From NCBI RefSeq assembly GCF_008868005.1, contig NZ_WAAO01000002.1, positions 248,001 to 312,000 of the forward strand: DNA of 64,000 bases, given 5' to 3'. Numbering within the stretch: the first letter of the stretch is position 1; every line of letters starts with the position of its first letter. Below the pieces are notes generated by a model. The model was given only the letters and a program-made list of their open reading frames with translations, ran no database searches and was not told the DNA's origin. Made by a program: the position numbers and the translations under genes. Below are positions 45,919-56,410 of the stretch, in pieces. The stretch comes from Microbacterium algeriense. GTDB taxonomy: Bacteria > Actinomycetota > Actinomycetes > Actinomycetales > Microbacteriaceae.

Positions 45919-48900
45919 ATGCCAGCCCGAGTTCACGCCATCATCGTCGCGCGCCACGGATCCTCCTCCCGAGCGCAGCTCCTCCGCACTCTCGAAGCTC
46001 TGCGAGATCAGACGGCGCCCCCGGCCGCGATCGCGCTCGTGGTCTGCGGCGACGCCTCCTCGGCACGCGAGAGCGAAGCCGTCGCGAGCACCGTGGAGGG
46101 CATCATCGAGGCACGGTCGACCACGACGTTCGCCGAGGCGGTCGAACTCGCCCGTCCGCGCGTGCTCGAGGGCTCCGCGATCTGGCTGCTGGCGCAGGAC
46201 ACCGCCCCGCATCCGCGGGCGCTGGAACGTCTCAGGGGGACGCTGGAGCGCTCTCCCTCTGCGGCGATCGTCGCCCCCAAGCTCGTCGCGACGGACAACG
46301 ACCGCGAGATCGTCTCGCTCGGCGTCAGCATGACGGCGCTGGGACGGTCGGTCGAACTGGCTGCCGGTGAGCTCGACCAGGGCCAGCACGATCGCATGGA
46401 CGATGCCCTCGGCGCCGACGTGCGAGGCATGCTCATCCGCGGCGAGGTCCGTGACGCGCTGCGCATCGATCCGGCGCTCGCCGGTGCGGACGAGGGGCTC
46501 GACCTCGGCGTGCGCGCGCGCCTCGGGGGCGGCAGGGTCGTCCTGGCACCGAGCGCGCGGGTCGCCGCAGCGCCCGGGGGGCCGGCGGCGCTGCCGTCCG
46601 GCAGGACGCGCCGCGCCTACGTCACCCGCCTCGCGCAGCTGCATCGCCGCCTGGCATATGCGCCGGCCGCCGCCGTGCCGCTGCACTGGCTCAGTCTGCT
46701 TCCGCTCGCGCTGTGGCGCTCGCTGACGCATCTCGTCGGCAAGCGCCCGGAGTCCGTGCTGCCCGAGTGGTGGGCCGCTCTGACCGCGATGGTGCGCGTC
46801 GGTGCCGTCGCTCGTTCCCGGTCGCGCATCCGCGCTTTCCGCACCTCGACATGGGCCAGCATCGCGCCGTTGCGGGTCACCTCCTCCGACCTGCGACGGC
46901 GGCTGGACGACGGGCACGGCAGTGAAGGCGGTGCCGTCAGCGAGCTGCGCTTCTTCTCCGGCGGTGGCGCCTGGGCCGTGCTGGCGGCGTTGGTCGTCAG
47001 CATCGCCTCGTTCACCACCCTGATCGCCTGGCCGGCGGTCGGCGGAGGCGGACTGCTCCCGCTCCGGCAGACCGTGTCGGCGCTCTGGGCGGACGCCGCT
47101 TGGGGTCTGCGGGGCATCGGCGTCGATGTCGTCGGTCCGGCCGATCCGTTCGCCGCGGTGGTGGCGGTCGTCGGAACGCTGTGGCCGGGGGCGCCCTCGT
47201 TCGCGATGGTGCTCCTGTGGATCCTCGCCCTGCCCCTCGCCGTCCTTGGGGGGTGGTTCGCTGCCACGCGCGTGACCGACCGGGCGGGACTGCGGATCTT
47301 CGCCGGCGTCGCGTGGGCGCTCGCGCCGACCTTCCTCACGGCGCTCGTGGAGGGGCGGCCTGCCGCGGTCCTGGTGCACCTGCTGCTGCCCTGGCTCTTC
47401 CACAGCGCCGTCGTCGCGCACCGCTCCTGGGGAGCTGCCGGAAGCGCGTCCCTGCTGCTCGCCGCCGTGATCGCCTGCGCCCCGTCGCTGGCACCCGCGC
47501 TCGCGCTGCTGTGGGTCGTCGCCCTCGGCATCGTGCTGGGCACGGCGCAGTTCCGTGGGGCGGGGCGGCTGCTCTGGCTGCCCGTGCCGACCGTGGCGAT
47601 GTTCGCCCCTCTCGTGCTCTGGCAGCTCGCGAACGGCACGCCCCTGGGAATCCTGGCCGATCCCGGATCGATCTGGGCGGGACCGCAGGCGGCAGCCGAT
47701 GCGGCGGGTCGTCTGGCCCTCGCCACCGGATTCCCGACCGCGGGTCTCGCCGAATGGACGGCGCTCGTCCCCGCCTCGATCGCGGTGTGGGCGCCGGTGC
47801 TGTGCGCGCCGCTCGCGCTCCTGGCGCTCGGGGCCGCCGTCGCCCCGCGCTGGCGGGCCGGCATCACCCTGCTCGTCGTCGCCCTCGCGGGGCTCGCGAC
47901 GGCCTTCCTGGCCGTCGGCGTCACCGTCAGCTTCGTCCAGGGCGCTCCCGTCGCGATCTGGCCGGGTGCGGGACTCAGCCTGGCCTGGGTCGGGGTGCTG
48001 GGAGCGGCTCTCGTCACGCTCGACACCGCGCTCACGCTGCCGCGGCTGCGCGTGATCGCCGCGGTCTCCGCCGGCGTCGCGCTGGCGGTCTGCGCCGTGC
48101 CCGCGCTCACCGCCTTCCACGCCGGTCGCACGGTCCTCACCAACGGCCCGGAGTCCACCCTGCCGGCCTACGTAGCGGCGCAGGCCGCGGGCGACGCGTC
48201 GGTCGCCACCCTCGTGCTGACGCCGCAGAATGACGGCGGCCTCGCAGCCGAGGTCGTCTGGGGGGCCAGCGAGACGCTCGGATCGCAGACGACCATGCTG
48301 TCGACCGCCGTCGAGCCGCAGGGCGAGGACGTCTCGACCCTCGCGGTCGACCTCATCTCCGCCCGCGACTTCGACGCACCGGGCGAGCTGGCGGCGAAGG
48401 GGATCAGCTACGTCCTCCTGTCCGCGGTCGCCGGCGGGGAGGGCGATCGTGCGCGGACGCTGCGCACCACCGCCATCGCGTCGATCGATCAGCGCCCGGG
48501 GCTCGTGCACGCCGGTTCGACCGATCGCGGTGTCCTCTGGCGGCTGGAGGCCGACGCCGCGGCCGCTCCGGAGCTCACCTCCGCACAGGAGGGGACCGCC
48601 CGGCTGGTCGTCACCCTGCAGCTGCTGGCCGTGCTCGCCGCCCTTCTCCTCGCGATCCCCACCCGCGCCTCCCGTCGCGCGGCGCGCGCCCAGTCCCGCA
48701 TCGTCGGCCGTGCTCCCGAAGAGCCCCTCGTCCTTCCGCGCCACGCTGAGGACAGAGACGACCCGGAGGACCAGCCGATCGGAGCGATCGAGGAGCCGCA
48801 GGACGCTCCGGCGCTGGAAGACGAGGCGTTGGCGCCGATCGCCGAACCCGTCCCTGACGTCGACGAGGCGTCCGGCGCAGACGGCGAGGCGGAACCCGAC

Positions 48901-48945
48901 GATGCCGATCGGCCGGCGCCGACAGGCAAGGAGGAGGACCGATGA
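45919..48945 (+). CDS. large membrane protein with degenerate GT2 domain
   Basis: A 1008-residue protein conserved beside whiB2 in actinobacteria. Residues about 1-235 resemble a family 2 glycosyltransferase (VHAIIVARHGSSSRAQLLRT in start, IALVVCGDASS), but where a DxD metal site is expected it reads WLLAQDTAPHPRALERL, with only one Asp. About ten to twelve membrane segments follow between residues 350 and 730 and one more near 895. A large outside region lies between 740 and 890, and the C-terminal tail of about 90 residues is very acidic (Glu, Asp, Pro). It may transfer sugars or only scaffold. It is coupled by an ATGA overlap to the DUF5719 gene. Confidence 0.75.
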   Translation: MPARVHAIIVARHGSSSRAQLLRTLEALRDQTAPPAAIALVVCGDASSARESEAVASTVEGIIEARSTTTFAEAVELARPRVLEGSAIWLLAQDTAPHPRALERLRGTLERSPSAAIVAPKLVATDNDREIVSLGVSMTALGRSVELAAGELDQGQHDRMDDALGADVRGMLIRGEVRDALRIDPALAGADEGLDLGVRARLGGGRVVLAPSARVAAAPGGPAALPSGRTRRAYVTRLAQLHRRLAYAPAAAVPLHWLSLLPLALWRSLTHLVGKRPESVLPEWWAALTAMVRVGAVARSRSRIRAFRTSTWASIAPLRVTSSDLRRRLDDGHGSEGGAVSELRFFSGGGAWAVLAALVVSIASFTTLIAWPAVGGGGLLPLRQTVSALWADAAWGLRGIGVDVVGPADPFAAVVAVVGTLWPGAPSFAMVLLWILALPLAVLGGWFAATRVTDRAGLRIFAGVAWALAPTFLTALVEGRPAAVLVHLLLPWLFHSAVVAHRSWGAAGSASLLLAAVIACAPSLAPALALLWVVALGIVLGTAQFRGAGRLLWLPVPTVAMFAPLVLWQLANGTPLGILADPGSIWAGPQAAADAAGRLALATGFPTAGLAEWTALVPASIAVWAPVLCAPLALLALGAAVAPRWRAGITLLVVALAGLATAFLAVGVTVSFVQGAPVAIWPGAGLSLAWVGVLGAALVTLDTALTLPRLRVIAAVSAGVALAVCAVPALTAFHAGRTVLTNGPESTLPAYVAAQAAGDASVATLVLTPQNDGGLAAEVVWGASETLGSQTTMLSTAVEPQGEDVSTLAVDLISARDFDAPGELAAKGISYVLLSAVAGGEGDRARTLRTTAIASIDQRPGLVHAGSTDRGVLWRLEADAAAAPELTSAQEGTARLVVTLQLLAVLAALLLAIPTRASRRAARAQSRIVGRAPEEPLVLPRHAEDRDDPEDQPIGAIEEPQDAPALEDEALAPIAEPVPDVDEASGADGEAEPDDADRPAPTGKEEDR

Positions 48946-50324
48946 CGGGGACACGTGCATTCCGGGTCGCCGCGACCGGCGCGAGGCTCGTCACCGGTGT
49001 GGTCGTGGCGGCGGCGTGCGTCGTCGGCGTCGCGACCGCGATCCATGCTCCCTGGCCGACCGTCCGGCACGAGCCGGCACAGGTCGACGTCACACCGCTT
49101 CCCGGCGACAGCGTGCTCGTGTGCAACGGAGATCTCCGCGCCCTCGGCCGGGATGCCGCCGCGCCGTTGGAGATGCGCGCGGCGGGGACGCCGTCGCTCA
49201 CCGCCGGAGGCACCTCAGGGCCGCCCGCGGCGATGCAGCTCGCGGCTCCGGATCTGGGACAGGACTCCGGCCCGCAGGTGCTGACCGGAGCGGTCGAGGA
49301 GCGCTCGGCCCCGCTGATCGCCGGCGCCGAGTCCATCGCCGTCGCCGCGGACGACCTCGCCGGGTATGCCGCCCTTCCCTGCGGCGTGCCGCGGCTGGAC
49401 TCCTGGCTCGTCGGAGGAAGCGTCGCCACCGGCGCCCAGGACATCGTGACCCTCACGAACGCCGCCGAAGTACCGGCGACCGTCACGCTGACGATCTACG
49501 GCGCCACCCGGAGCACGACGACGACGGTGGTCCCCGCTCGCACCCAGATCGGCCTTCCGCTCAGTGCGGTCGCGGCGGGAGAGGAGGCGCCGGTCGTCAA
49601 GGTGGCCGCGGTGGGCGCCCCGGTGCGGGCCGTCCTCCAGTCCTCGCTCGTGCGGGTGCTCGACCCGGCGGGCGTCGACCTGCAGGATGCGGTCGCCGGC
49701 GCGCAGCAGAACCTCGTGTTCACCGGCGTGCAGGCCTTCGCCGCGGACGGAGACGACGCGGAGATGACCGTGCTGCGCCTGCTCTCGCCGGGCGCAGGCA
49801 CCACGGCGACCGTCCGCGTCCAGCGCGAGGGGTCGAGCTCGACCGTGGACGAGTTCACCGTTCCGCTCGATGCCGACGTGCCGGCTCAGGTCTCCCTCAG
49901 CGGCCTCGAGCCCGGGCGCTACACCGTGGAGGTCGACGCCGAAGCTCCGGTGGTGGCCGCGATCCGCGAGCAGGACGGGTTCGGCCTCGATTCCGACTTC
50001 GCCTGGGCGACCCCGGCGCCGGAGATCCAGGACGAGGTCGTGTTCGCGGTGCCCTCGGGTCCCGCCCCGCGCCTGCAGATCGCGAACACCTCGGACCAGG
50101 ACGCGACCGTGACGCTCGAACCGCTCGACGGGGGCGAACCCCAGGAGGTGAGCATCGCCGCCGGCGAGACCCGAGGGGTGGAGGTCGAGGCGCGCACCAC
50201 CTACCGCATGCGGACGACCGGCGCGGTGCACGCCGCTGTGACGCTCACCGCTCCCGGACGCCTGGCTGTGCTTCCGGTGCAGGCGAGCCCGGGCGTCGAA
50301 CGGTCCATCACGGTCTACCCGTGA
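48942..50324 (+). CDS. DUF5719 family exported protein
   Basis: A 460-residue protein with one N-terminal membrane segment or uncleaved signal (LVTGVVVAAACVVGVATAIH) and a long outside part. The outside part is rich in beta-type repeats of about 90 residues: blocks such as VTLTNAAEVPATVTLTIYGA and RLQIANTSDQDATVTLEPLD (related, Ig-like spacing) recur. One Cys pair is likely (LVCNGD, PCGVPRLDSW). DUF5719 is of unknown function and co-occurs with the large membrane protein before it, to which it is coupled by a 4-bp overlap. It may be its outside partner. Confidence 0.8.
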   Translation: MTGTRAFRVAATGARLVTGVVVAAACVVGVATAIHAPWPTVRHEPAQVDVTPLPGDSVLVCNGDLRALGRDAAAPLEMRAAGTPSLTAGGTSGPPAAMQLAAPDLGQDSGPQVLTGAVEERSAPLIAGAESIAVAADDLAGYAALPCGVPRLDSWLVGGSVATGAQDIVTLTNAAEVPATVTLTIYGATRSTTTTVVPARTQIGLPLSAVAAGEEAPVVKVAAVGAPVRAVLQSSLVRVLDPAGVDLQDAVAGAQQNLVFTGVQAFAADGDDAEMTVLRLLSPGAGTTATVRVQREGSSSTVDEFTVPLDADVPAQVSLSGLEPGRYTVEVDAEAPVVAAIREQDGFGLDSDFAWATPAPEIQDEVVFAVPSGPAPRLQIANTSDQDATVTLEPLDGGEPQEVSIAAGETRGVEVEARTTYRMRTTGAVHAAVTLTAPGRLAVLPVQASPGVERSITVYP

Positions 50325-50351
50325 GCTGACGCGCACGCGCGGCGCGAGGAG

Positions 50352-50780
50352 TCAGTGATCGTGCCCGAGGTCCCAGGGCTCGCGACCGACGTACTCCGCG
50401 GCTGCGCGGAAGACGGCGCTCTCGATCGCCATGCGGCGGTGTGCGGCGTCGTCGTGCCCGGGGGGAAGGAGCCGCTCGATGGGGAGCCGGAACAGCACGA
50501 TGCGCCGATTCTCGCGGTCGAGATACCACCGAGGCACTTCCTCCGTCGCGTCGAAACCGGGGATCGCGCCGATCTCGAAGCGGACCTCCTGCAACTCGGG
50601 CCACGTTCCGCGCAGGAACTCCACCGCGGTGCCGACGGTGAGGTCGAATCGGTCGATGCGGCCGTCGAGCGGAGCGAGCGGCGGACGCACGACCTCGCTG
50701 CGGCCGAGCCTCCCGTGGCGACCGTGCCGCGCGCCGCGCCGTGGTGCGGCGGAGGCATGGGTGGCACGACGACGGGGCAT
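50352..50780 (-). CDS. metallopeptidase-family homologue lacking the HExxH motif
   Basis: A 142-residue protein related to the small zincin-like family (DUF1025) found next to DUF3499 and whiB2. Residues about 1-30 are basic and disordered. The core shows FDLTVGTAVEFLRGTWPELQ and VRFEIGAIPGF, then IVLFRLPIERL. The helix that should carry HExxH reads RMAIESAVFRAAAEY, so the zinc-binding histidines are absent; it ends EPWDLGHDH. The fold is thus likely kept without protease activity. It is transcribed against its neighbours, with a TAGACT box six bases before the ATG. Confidence 0.75.
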   Translation of the reverse strand: MPRRRATHASAAPRRGARHGRHGRLGRSEVVRPPLAPLDGRIDRFDLTVGTAVEFLRGTWPELQEVRFEIGAIPGFDATEEVPRWYLDRENRRIVLFRLPIERLLPPGHDDAAHRRMAIESAVFRAAAEYVGREPWDLGHDH

Positions 50781-50786
50781 GACGAA

Positions 50787-50792
50787 AGTCTA
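50787..50792 (-). promoter_or_regulatory. -10 box of a predicted leaderless promoter
   Basis: TAGACT on the minus strand, six bases before the ATG at 50780. Confidence 0.5.
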
Positions 50793-50845
50793 GGCCGTAC
50801 CGCGTCGCGCGGCGCGGCATGCCCGGCTCCGGCGCGCGCCGGCCG

Positions 50846-50851
50846 TACGCT
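50846..50851 (+). promoter_or_regulatory. -10 box of a predicted leaderless DUF3499 promoter
   Basis: TACGCT, seven bases (GACGGAG), ATG at 50859. GGAG is too close to the start to be a normal ribosome site. Confidence 0.45.
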
Positions 50852-50858
50852 GACGGAG

Positions 50859-51065
50859 ATGGACGAACGACTGTGCTCGAAGGTCGGCTGCGCGCGAGAG
50901 GCCGTGGCGACGCTCACGTACGACTACGGGGATCAGATGGCGGCCCTCGGTCCGCTCGGCGCTGCGAACGACCCGCAGGCGCACGACCTGTGCTCCCCGC
51001 ATGCGGATCGGCTCTCCGTGCCCGCCGGGTGGCTCGTGGTGAGGCACGAGGCTCTCCGCGCCTGA
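50859..51065 (+). CDS. DUF3499 family small protein
   Basis: A 68-residue protein of the actinobacterial DUF3499 family, shorter than the mycobacterial form, which has a longer tail. It has CSKVGC at residue 6 and DLCSPHADRL near residue 43, giving a C-x4-C ... C-x2-H set that could bind zinc. The function is unknown. It is always found near whiB2 and the metallopeptidase homologue, so a shared regulatory or wall role is likely. Confidence 0.82.
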   Translation: MDERLCSKVGCAREAVATLTYDYGDQMAALGPLGAANDPQAHDLCSPHADRLSVPAGWLVVRHEALRA

Positions 51066-51118
51066 GCGCGTCCGTTCGACACGCGGTCGCCGGGCCCGAG
51101 GTCGAATCGAAGTCTGGA

Positions 51119-51124
51119 TACGCT
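51119..51124 (+). promoter_or_regulatory. possible -10 box for the efflux operon
   Basis: TACGCT with a predicted start near 51131. It leaves a leader of about 35 bases that contains GGAAAGG seven bases before the GTG at 51166. Confidence 0.35.
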
Positions 51125-51165
51125 GACCGCAGGCGTGCCAGGGCGGCGCGGCCGGAAAGGCACTC

Positions 51166-52092
51166 GTGATCGTCTGGCGTCGCTGGATCTTCCCCCTGCT
51201 GCTCGTCCTCCTGATCGGGGCGTGCGCGGCCGCGCTCGTCAAGATCGCCTTCTTCCCCGACCGGGCGGAGAGCGTGGTCAGTCCCGAGGCCGCGATCACC
51301 GACCCCGTGGTCGCGGTGGAGCGCGGATCGGTCGTGAACGCCCTCAGCCTGAGCGGCAACGTCGCCCGAGACGAGGCGTATCCGGTGCGGAGCGAGATCA
51401 ACGGAACCGTCATCGCGGTGCACATCGGCGACGGTGCCGCCGTGGCCGCGGGACAGAAGCTCTTCACGGTCCGCCAGGACGACCCGCGCAAGGACATCGA
51501 CGTGCTCGCGCCGGAGGCCGGCGACGTCTCGGAGCTGGCCGTCGTGAAGGGGCAGACGACGACCGTCGGCACCGAGACCTACAAGCTCACACCGGCGCGC
51601 TACCACCTGCTCGCCACGGTGGAGCCGGTGCAGCTGTATCGGCTCGTGAACGCGCCGACCGAGGCGACGGTCACGATCACCGGCGGTCCCGCACCGTTCG
51701 CGTGCACCGGCGTGGGCGTGCAGGTGACGCCCGAGGGAACGGCGAACGTCCGGTGCGCCATCCCGGGAGATCAGACCGTGTTCGCCGGCCTCCCCGCCAC
51801 CATGGATCTCGCCCTCGGCCAGGTCGACGACGCACTCGTGGTCCCCGTGACCGCGGTCAAGGGCGGTTCGGGGACGGGCAGCGTCTGGATCGACGCCGCC
51901 GACGGGTCGGAGCCCGAGGAGCGCGCCGTGAAGCTCGGCGTCAACGACGGTGTGATGGTCGAGGTCACGGAGGGCCTCGCGGAGGGCGACAGCATCCGCG
52001 AGTTCGTGCCCGGTTTCGTCGCACCCGTCGAGGAGATCTGCTACGAGGTCTCGCCGGGCGTGGAGCAGTGCGACAGCGGGATGAGCTGGTGA
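51166..52092 (+). CDS. HlyD/MacA-type membrane fusion (adaptor) protein
   Basis: A 308-residue protein with one N-terminal membrane anchor (residues about 6-28) and an outside part. A lipoyl-like hairpin domain is visible in GTVIAVHIGDGAAVAAGQKLF near residue 77 and its second half in VLAPEAGDVSELAVVKGQ. A beta-barrel and a C-terminal domain with VVPVTAVKGGSGTGSVWI follow. GGAAAGG stands seven bases before the GTG start. It is the first gene of a three-gene operon with an ATPase and an FtsX-type permease, so it is the adaptor of a MacAB-like exporter for a drug, lipid or peptide. The cargo is unknown. Confidence 0.82.
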   Translation: MIVWRRWIFPLLLVLLIGACAAALVKIAFFPDRAESVVSPEAAITDPVVAVERGSVVNALSLSGNVARDEAYPVRSEINGTVIAVHIGDGAAVAAGQKLFTVRQDDPRKDIDVLAPEAGDVSELAVVKGQTTTVGTETYKLTPARYHLLATVEPVQLYRLVNAPTEATVTITGGPAPFACTGVGVQVTPEGTANVRCAIPGDQTVFAGLPATMDLALGQVDDALVVPVTAVKGGSGTGSVWIDAADGSEPEERAVKLGVNDGVMVEVTEGLAEGDSIREFVPGFVAPVEEICYEVSPGVEQCDSGMSW

Positions 52093-52841
52093 GTCTCGTC
52101 GCGCTCGACGACGTGTCCAAGAGCGTGCTCCTGGCGGATGACTCGAGACTCGAGATCCTCCGCGGCGTCAGCCTGGAGGTCGGCGCCGGGGATCACGTGT
52201 CCATCGTCGGCCGCTCGGGGTCGGGGAAGTCCACCCTGCTCAACATCCTCGGGATGCTGGATGCGCCGTCCTCCGGCTCGGTCTCCTTCGAGGGGCGCGA
52301 GGTGCGCCGCATGCGATCCGGCCGTCTCGACCGCCTGCGCGGAGACAACGTCGGCTTCGTCTTCCAGCAGTTCAACCTCCTCGCCGGGAGGACGGCCATC
52401 GACAACGTGATGATGCCGCTCGGTCATGCGCGGGGCCGGATGTTCTGGAACCGTCGTCGCATCGCCGCCGACATGCTGGAACGGGTCGGGCTCGGACACC
52501 GCGTCGACCAGATCGCGGACAAGCTCTCCGGCGGCGAGCAGCAGCGCGTGGCCATCGCCAGGGCTCTCGTGCGCCGCCCGGTGCTGATCCTCGCCGACGA
52601 GCCCACGGGCGCCCTCGACATCGACACCGGGGCGTCGGTCATGTCGCTCCTCGACGAGGTCGCCACCGAGACCGATGCCGCGCTGGTCACGATCACGCAC
52701 GACCTCCACGTCGCCGCGCGCGCCCGTCGCCACTACCGCCTCGACGCCGGACGCCTGGAGACGGCCGATCTGAGTCGAGCCTTCGAAGCGTCGACGCTCG
52801 CGGCATCCGTGCCGTCGACGCCGCCGAGGGCTGACGCATGA
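52089..52841 (+). CDS. MacB/LolD-type ABC transporter ATPase
   Basis: A 250-residue ATPase with Walker [10 protein letters not shown] near residue 42, Q-loop FVFQQFNLL, signature [15 protein letters not shown] and Walker [14 protein letters not shown], the classic LolD/MacB set. The GTG overlaps the adaptor stop (GTGA), and its end overlaps the permease gene by four bases. It powers the mechanotransmission-type permease encoded next. Confidence 0.92.
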   Translation: MSLVALDDVSKSVLLADDSRLEILRGVSLEVGAGDHVSIVGRSGSGKSTLLNILGMLDAPSSGSVSFEGREVRRMRSGRLDRLRGDNVGFVFQQFNLLAGRTAIDNVMMPLGHARGRMFWNRRRIAADMLERVGLGHRVDQIADKLSGGEQQRVAIARALVRRPVLILADEPTGALDIDTGASVMSLLDEVATETDAALVTITHDLHVAARARRHYRLDAGRLETADLSRAFEASTLAASVPSTPPRADA

Positions 52842-54052
52842 CGGGCTTCCTCGGCGCGCTCGCCGATGCATGGGCCGAGATCCGCGTGCACAAGCTCCGC
52901 GTGCTGCTCAGTCTGATCGGCATCGCCGTCTCGGTCGGCGCGCTCACTGCCGTCGTGGCGATCTCGGAGTACCAGAGGCAGTTCCAGACCGAGCAGTCGG
53001 ACCGCTTCGGCGGCCGAGCCGCGACGGTGGTGGTCTCGGTCACGCGCGACGACGGATCTCCCGTGGACGCCGACGGCTTCGACGAGCGATTCAGCCGGGT
53101 GTCCGAGCGCTTCGGGTTCAGTCACACGGCGCGCATCGCGCAGGGCGTGATGCTCGATGTGCAGCTGCCGGAGGGCATCACGCAGGTGGCCGCACGGGTG
53201 ATGGATCCCGCGTTCTCACAGATCCACCGTGAACGCCTCCTCGACGGACGCTGGTTCCTGGGTTCCGACGCCGAAGCCCTGGCGCCGGCGGTCGTCATCA
53301 GCGAAGCGCTGTGGGATCGCCTCGGGCGCGTGCCGCTCACGCAGCACCCGACGCTGACGCTCAGCGGCGCGGCCGGGGGGACGTACCAGGTGATCGGGAT
53401 CACGCCGCGCCAGGGCATGGGCGATGAGGAACTGCGAGTCGACCTGCTGTACGACTCCTACCGCGCCCGCGTGGATGCGCTCCCGGCCGACGCCTGGACG
53501 CAGTACGAGATCTGGATGGGGCAGGATCAGGTGGATCGGATCGCCCCCGTGCTCGCCATGGATCTGCGGGCCGGGCTCCCCGCCGGTCAGACCGTCTCGG
53601 TGAGCAGATCGGACTGGGCGGCGCAACCGGGCACCCTGGACGCGCAGGCCACCTTCGAGATGATCACCGGCGGCATCGCCGCGCTGATCCTCGCCCTCGG
53701 CGCGCTCAGCCTGATCAACATCCAGCTCGTGGCCATGCGTCAGCGGGTGCGCGAGATCGGCGTGCGCCGCGCGTTCGGGGCCAGTTCCGGACGCGTGTTC
53801 TTCTCCGTCTTCCTGGAGAGCCTCGTCGCGACGACGGTCGCCGGCGTGATCGGGATCGCGATCGTGGTCGCGATCCTGCGGTCGGACTGGATCGTCACCT
53901 CGCTGTTCTCCGGCATCCAGGACGTCCCGCCGTTCCCGATGCGGGCCGCGATGATCGGACTCCTCGCCTCGGTCGTCGTGGGGGCGGTGTCCGGCTTCAT
54001 CCCCGCGCTCGTCGCTCTGCGGGTGAAGGTCATCGACGCGATCCGCTTCTGA
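52838..54052 (+). CDS. FtsX/MacB-type ABC transporter permease
   Basis: A 404-residue permease with four membrane segments: one near the N-terminus ([20 protein letters not shown]) and three at the C-terminus (about residues 280-400), around a large outside domain. That is the MacB/FtsX topology. The block [20 protein letters not shown] is diagnostic of the family. It completes the three-part efflux module, which lies where mycobacteria have other genes between DUF3499/manB and ahcY. ahcY follows after 41 bases but is likely separate. Confidence 0.9.
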   Translation: MTGFLGALADAWAEIRVHKLRVLLSLIGIAVSVGALTAVVAISEYQRQFQTEQSDRFGGRAATVVVSVTRDDGSPVDADGFDERFSRVSERFGFSHTARIAQGVMLDVQLPEGITQVAARVMDPAFSQIHRERLLDGRWFLGSDAEALAPAVVISEALWDRLGRVPLTQHPTLTLSGAAGGTYQVIGITPRQGMGDEELRVDLLYDSYRARVDALPADAWTQYEIWMGQDQVDRIAPVLAMDLRAGLPAGQTVSVSRSDWAAQPGTLDAQATFEMITGGIAALILALGALSLINIQLVAMRQRVREIGVRRAFGASSGRVFFSVFLESLVATTVAGVIGIAIVVAILRSDWIVTSLFSGIQDVPPFPMRAAMIGLLASVVVGAVSGFIPALVALRVKVIDAIRF

Positions 54053-54093
54053 CACGCCAGGATGCGATTCTGACGGGATGGAAGAATGTGAGG

Positions 54094-55537
<1,444 letters not shown>

Positions 55538-55539
<2 letters not shown>

Positions 55540-55577
55540 GCACGTCGGAGCACGTCTGAGCACGTCGGAGCGCGTCG
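55538..55577. repeat. four tandem 10-bp units after ahcY
   Basis: GAGCACGTCG, GAGCACGTCT, GAGCACGTCG and GAGCGCGTCG follow one another without gap. The first unit overlaps the ahcY stop codon. The period is about one DNA helical turn. Confidence 0.8.
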
Positions 55578-55599
55578 GCGTCGGTCAGACCCCGACGCG
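55571..55599. terminator. possible hairpin between ahcY and the RDD gene
   Basis: CGCGTCGG (55571-55578) can pair with CCGACGCG (55592-55599) around 13 bases. The right arm lies within the 3' end of the convergent RDD gene. Confidence 0.4.
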
Positions 55600-56394
55600 T
55601 CGGCCGGTGAGCCGCTCGGCCCTGCGGTCCGCGTTCTGCAGAGCGCGGCGCTCGCGTTCCCTGCGGAGCACCGTGATGCCGACGAGCGCGTGCTCGGGGG
55701 GAGCGGGCGGCATCGGCGAGACGAACGGAGCCGCTTCCGCCAGCAGCTCCGCCGCGACGCGCGCCCGAGCGACCGGGACCATCCGCGGCGCGCTCTGCAG
55801 GAACTGCGAGATGCGACGCGCCAGACGGTCGGGAAGCCGGGCGACGTCCGCCACCTGCGCCCAGCCCGCCAGAGCCGGCGGCAGCACGGGGGCATGGGTG
55901 GTGAGGGCCGGGGTGCGCACGCGCTGGCTGTAGGTTCCCGCCACCAGGTCGCCCAGGCGCTGGGACCGGGCGGTGAACGCGCCGGTGAGCACCGCGATGC
56001 CTCCGAAGGTCATGTAGATCTCGAGCACCCCCAGCAGGGCGCGGATGAAGGCGTGGCGGAATCCTGCGGCGCCGCCGTCGACGCGCACGATCCGTCCGCC
56101 GACCGCGAGCTTGCCGAGGCTGCGCCCCTTCAGCGCGACCTCCATCGTGAGGGGGAGGACGACGAAGCTCACCACGAACGCGGAGACGACGGCGATGCGG
56201 TCGGTCGCCGCGTCGAGCACGCCGGCGTCGAGCAGCCAGATGCGCAGGAAGATCCACAGGACGAAGACGGCGTAGCCGAGGAGCATGTCGATGATGGCGC
56301 CGAGCGCCCGCAGCAGGAAGCCGACCGGCTGCACGTCGATCGCCACGGCCTCGCCGGAGAGCACCTCGTCGGAGACGTCGATCTGGGCGGACAT
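55585..56394 (-). CDS. RDD family membrane protein
   Basis: A 269-residue protein with an RDD domain: LRALGAIIDMLLGYAVFVLW, a second segment, then GRSLGKLAVGGRIVRVDGG and FRHAFIRALLG, the usual motifs, with three to four membrane segments. The C-terminal 90 residues are soluble and basic (RARVAAELLAEAAPF). RDD proteins are of mixed or unknown role, some linked to ion or amino-acid transport. The ATG at 56394 overlaps the possible ATG of the divergent SpoIIM gene by two bases. Confidence 0.85.
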   Translation of the reverse strand: MSAQIDVSDEVLSGEAVAIDVQPVGFLLRALGAIIDMLLGYAVFVLWIFLRIWLLDAGVLDAATDRIAVVSAFVVSFVVLPLTMEVALKGRSLGKLAVGGRIVRVDGGAAGFRHAFIRALLGVLEIYMTFGGIAVLTGAFTARSQRLGDLVAGTYSQRVRTPALTTHAPVLPPALAGWAQVADVARLPDRLARRISQFLQSAPRMVPVARARVAAELLAEAAPFVSPMPPAPPEHALVGITVLRRERERRALQNADRRAERLTGRRVGV

Positions 56395-56397
56395 GAG

Positions 56398-56404
56398 TAC
56401 AGTA
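56398..56404. promoter_or_regulatory. near-palindromic -10 between RDD and SpoIIM genes
   Basis: TACAGTA reads TACAGT on the plus strand, seven bases before the GTG at 56411. It reads TACTGT on the minus strand, four bases before the ATG at 56394. It is a candidate two-way leaderless promoter; the minus spacing is short. Confidence 0.4.
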
Positions 56405-56410
56405 AATCAG

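Noticed and set aside
45829..48960. Open frame of 1043 codons antisense to the large membrane protein
   Set aside because: It is Arg/Gly/Asp-rich without domains. The plus-strand frame has membrane segments, a coupled partner gene and a known neighbourhood.
54053..54093. Riboswitch for S-adenosylhomocysteine before ahcY
   Set aside because: Only 41 bases separate ahcY from the permease gene, too short for that riboswitch, and no fitting structure is seen.
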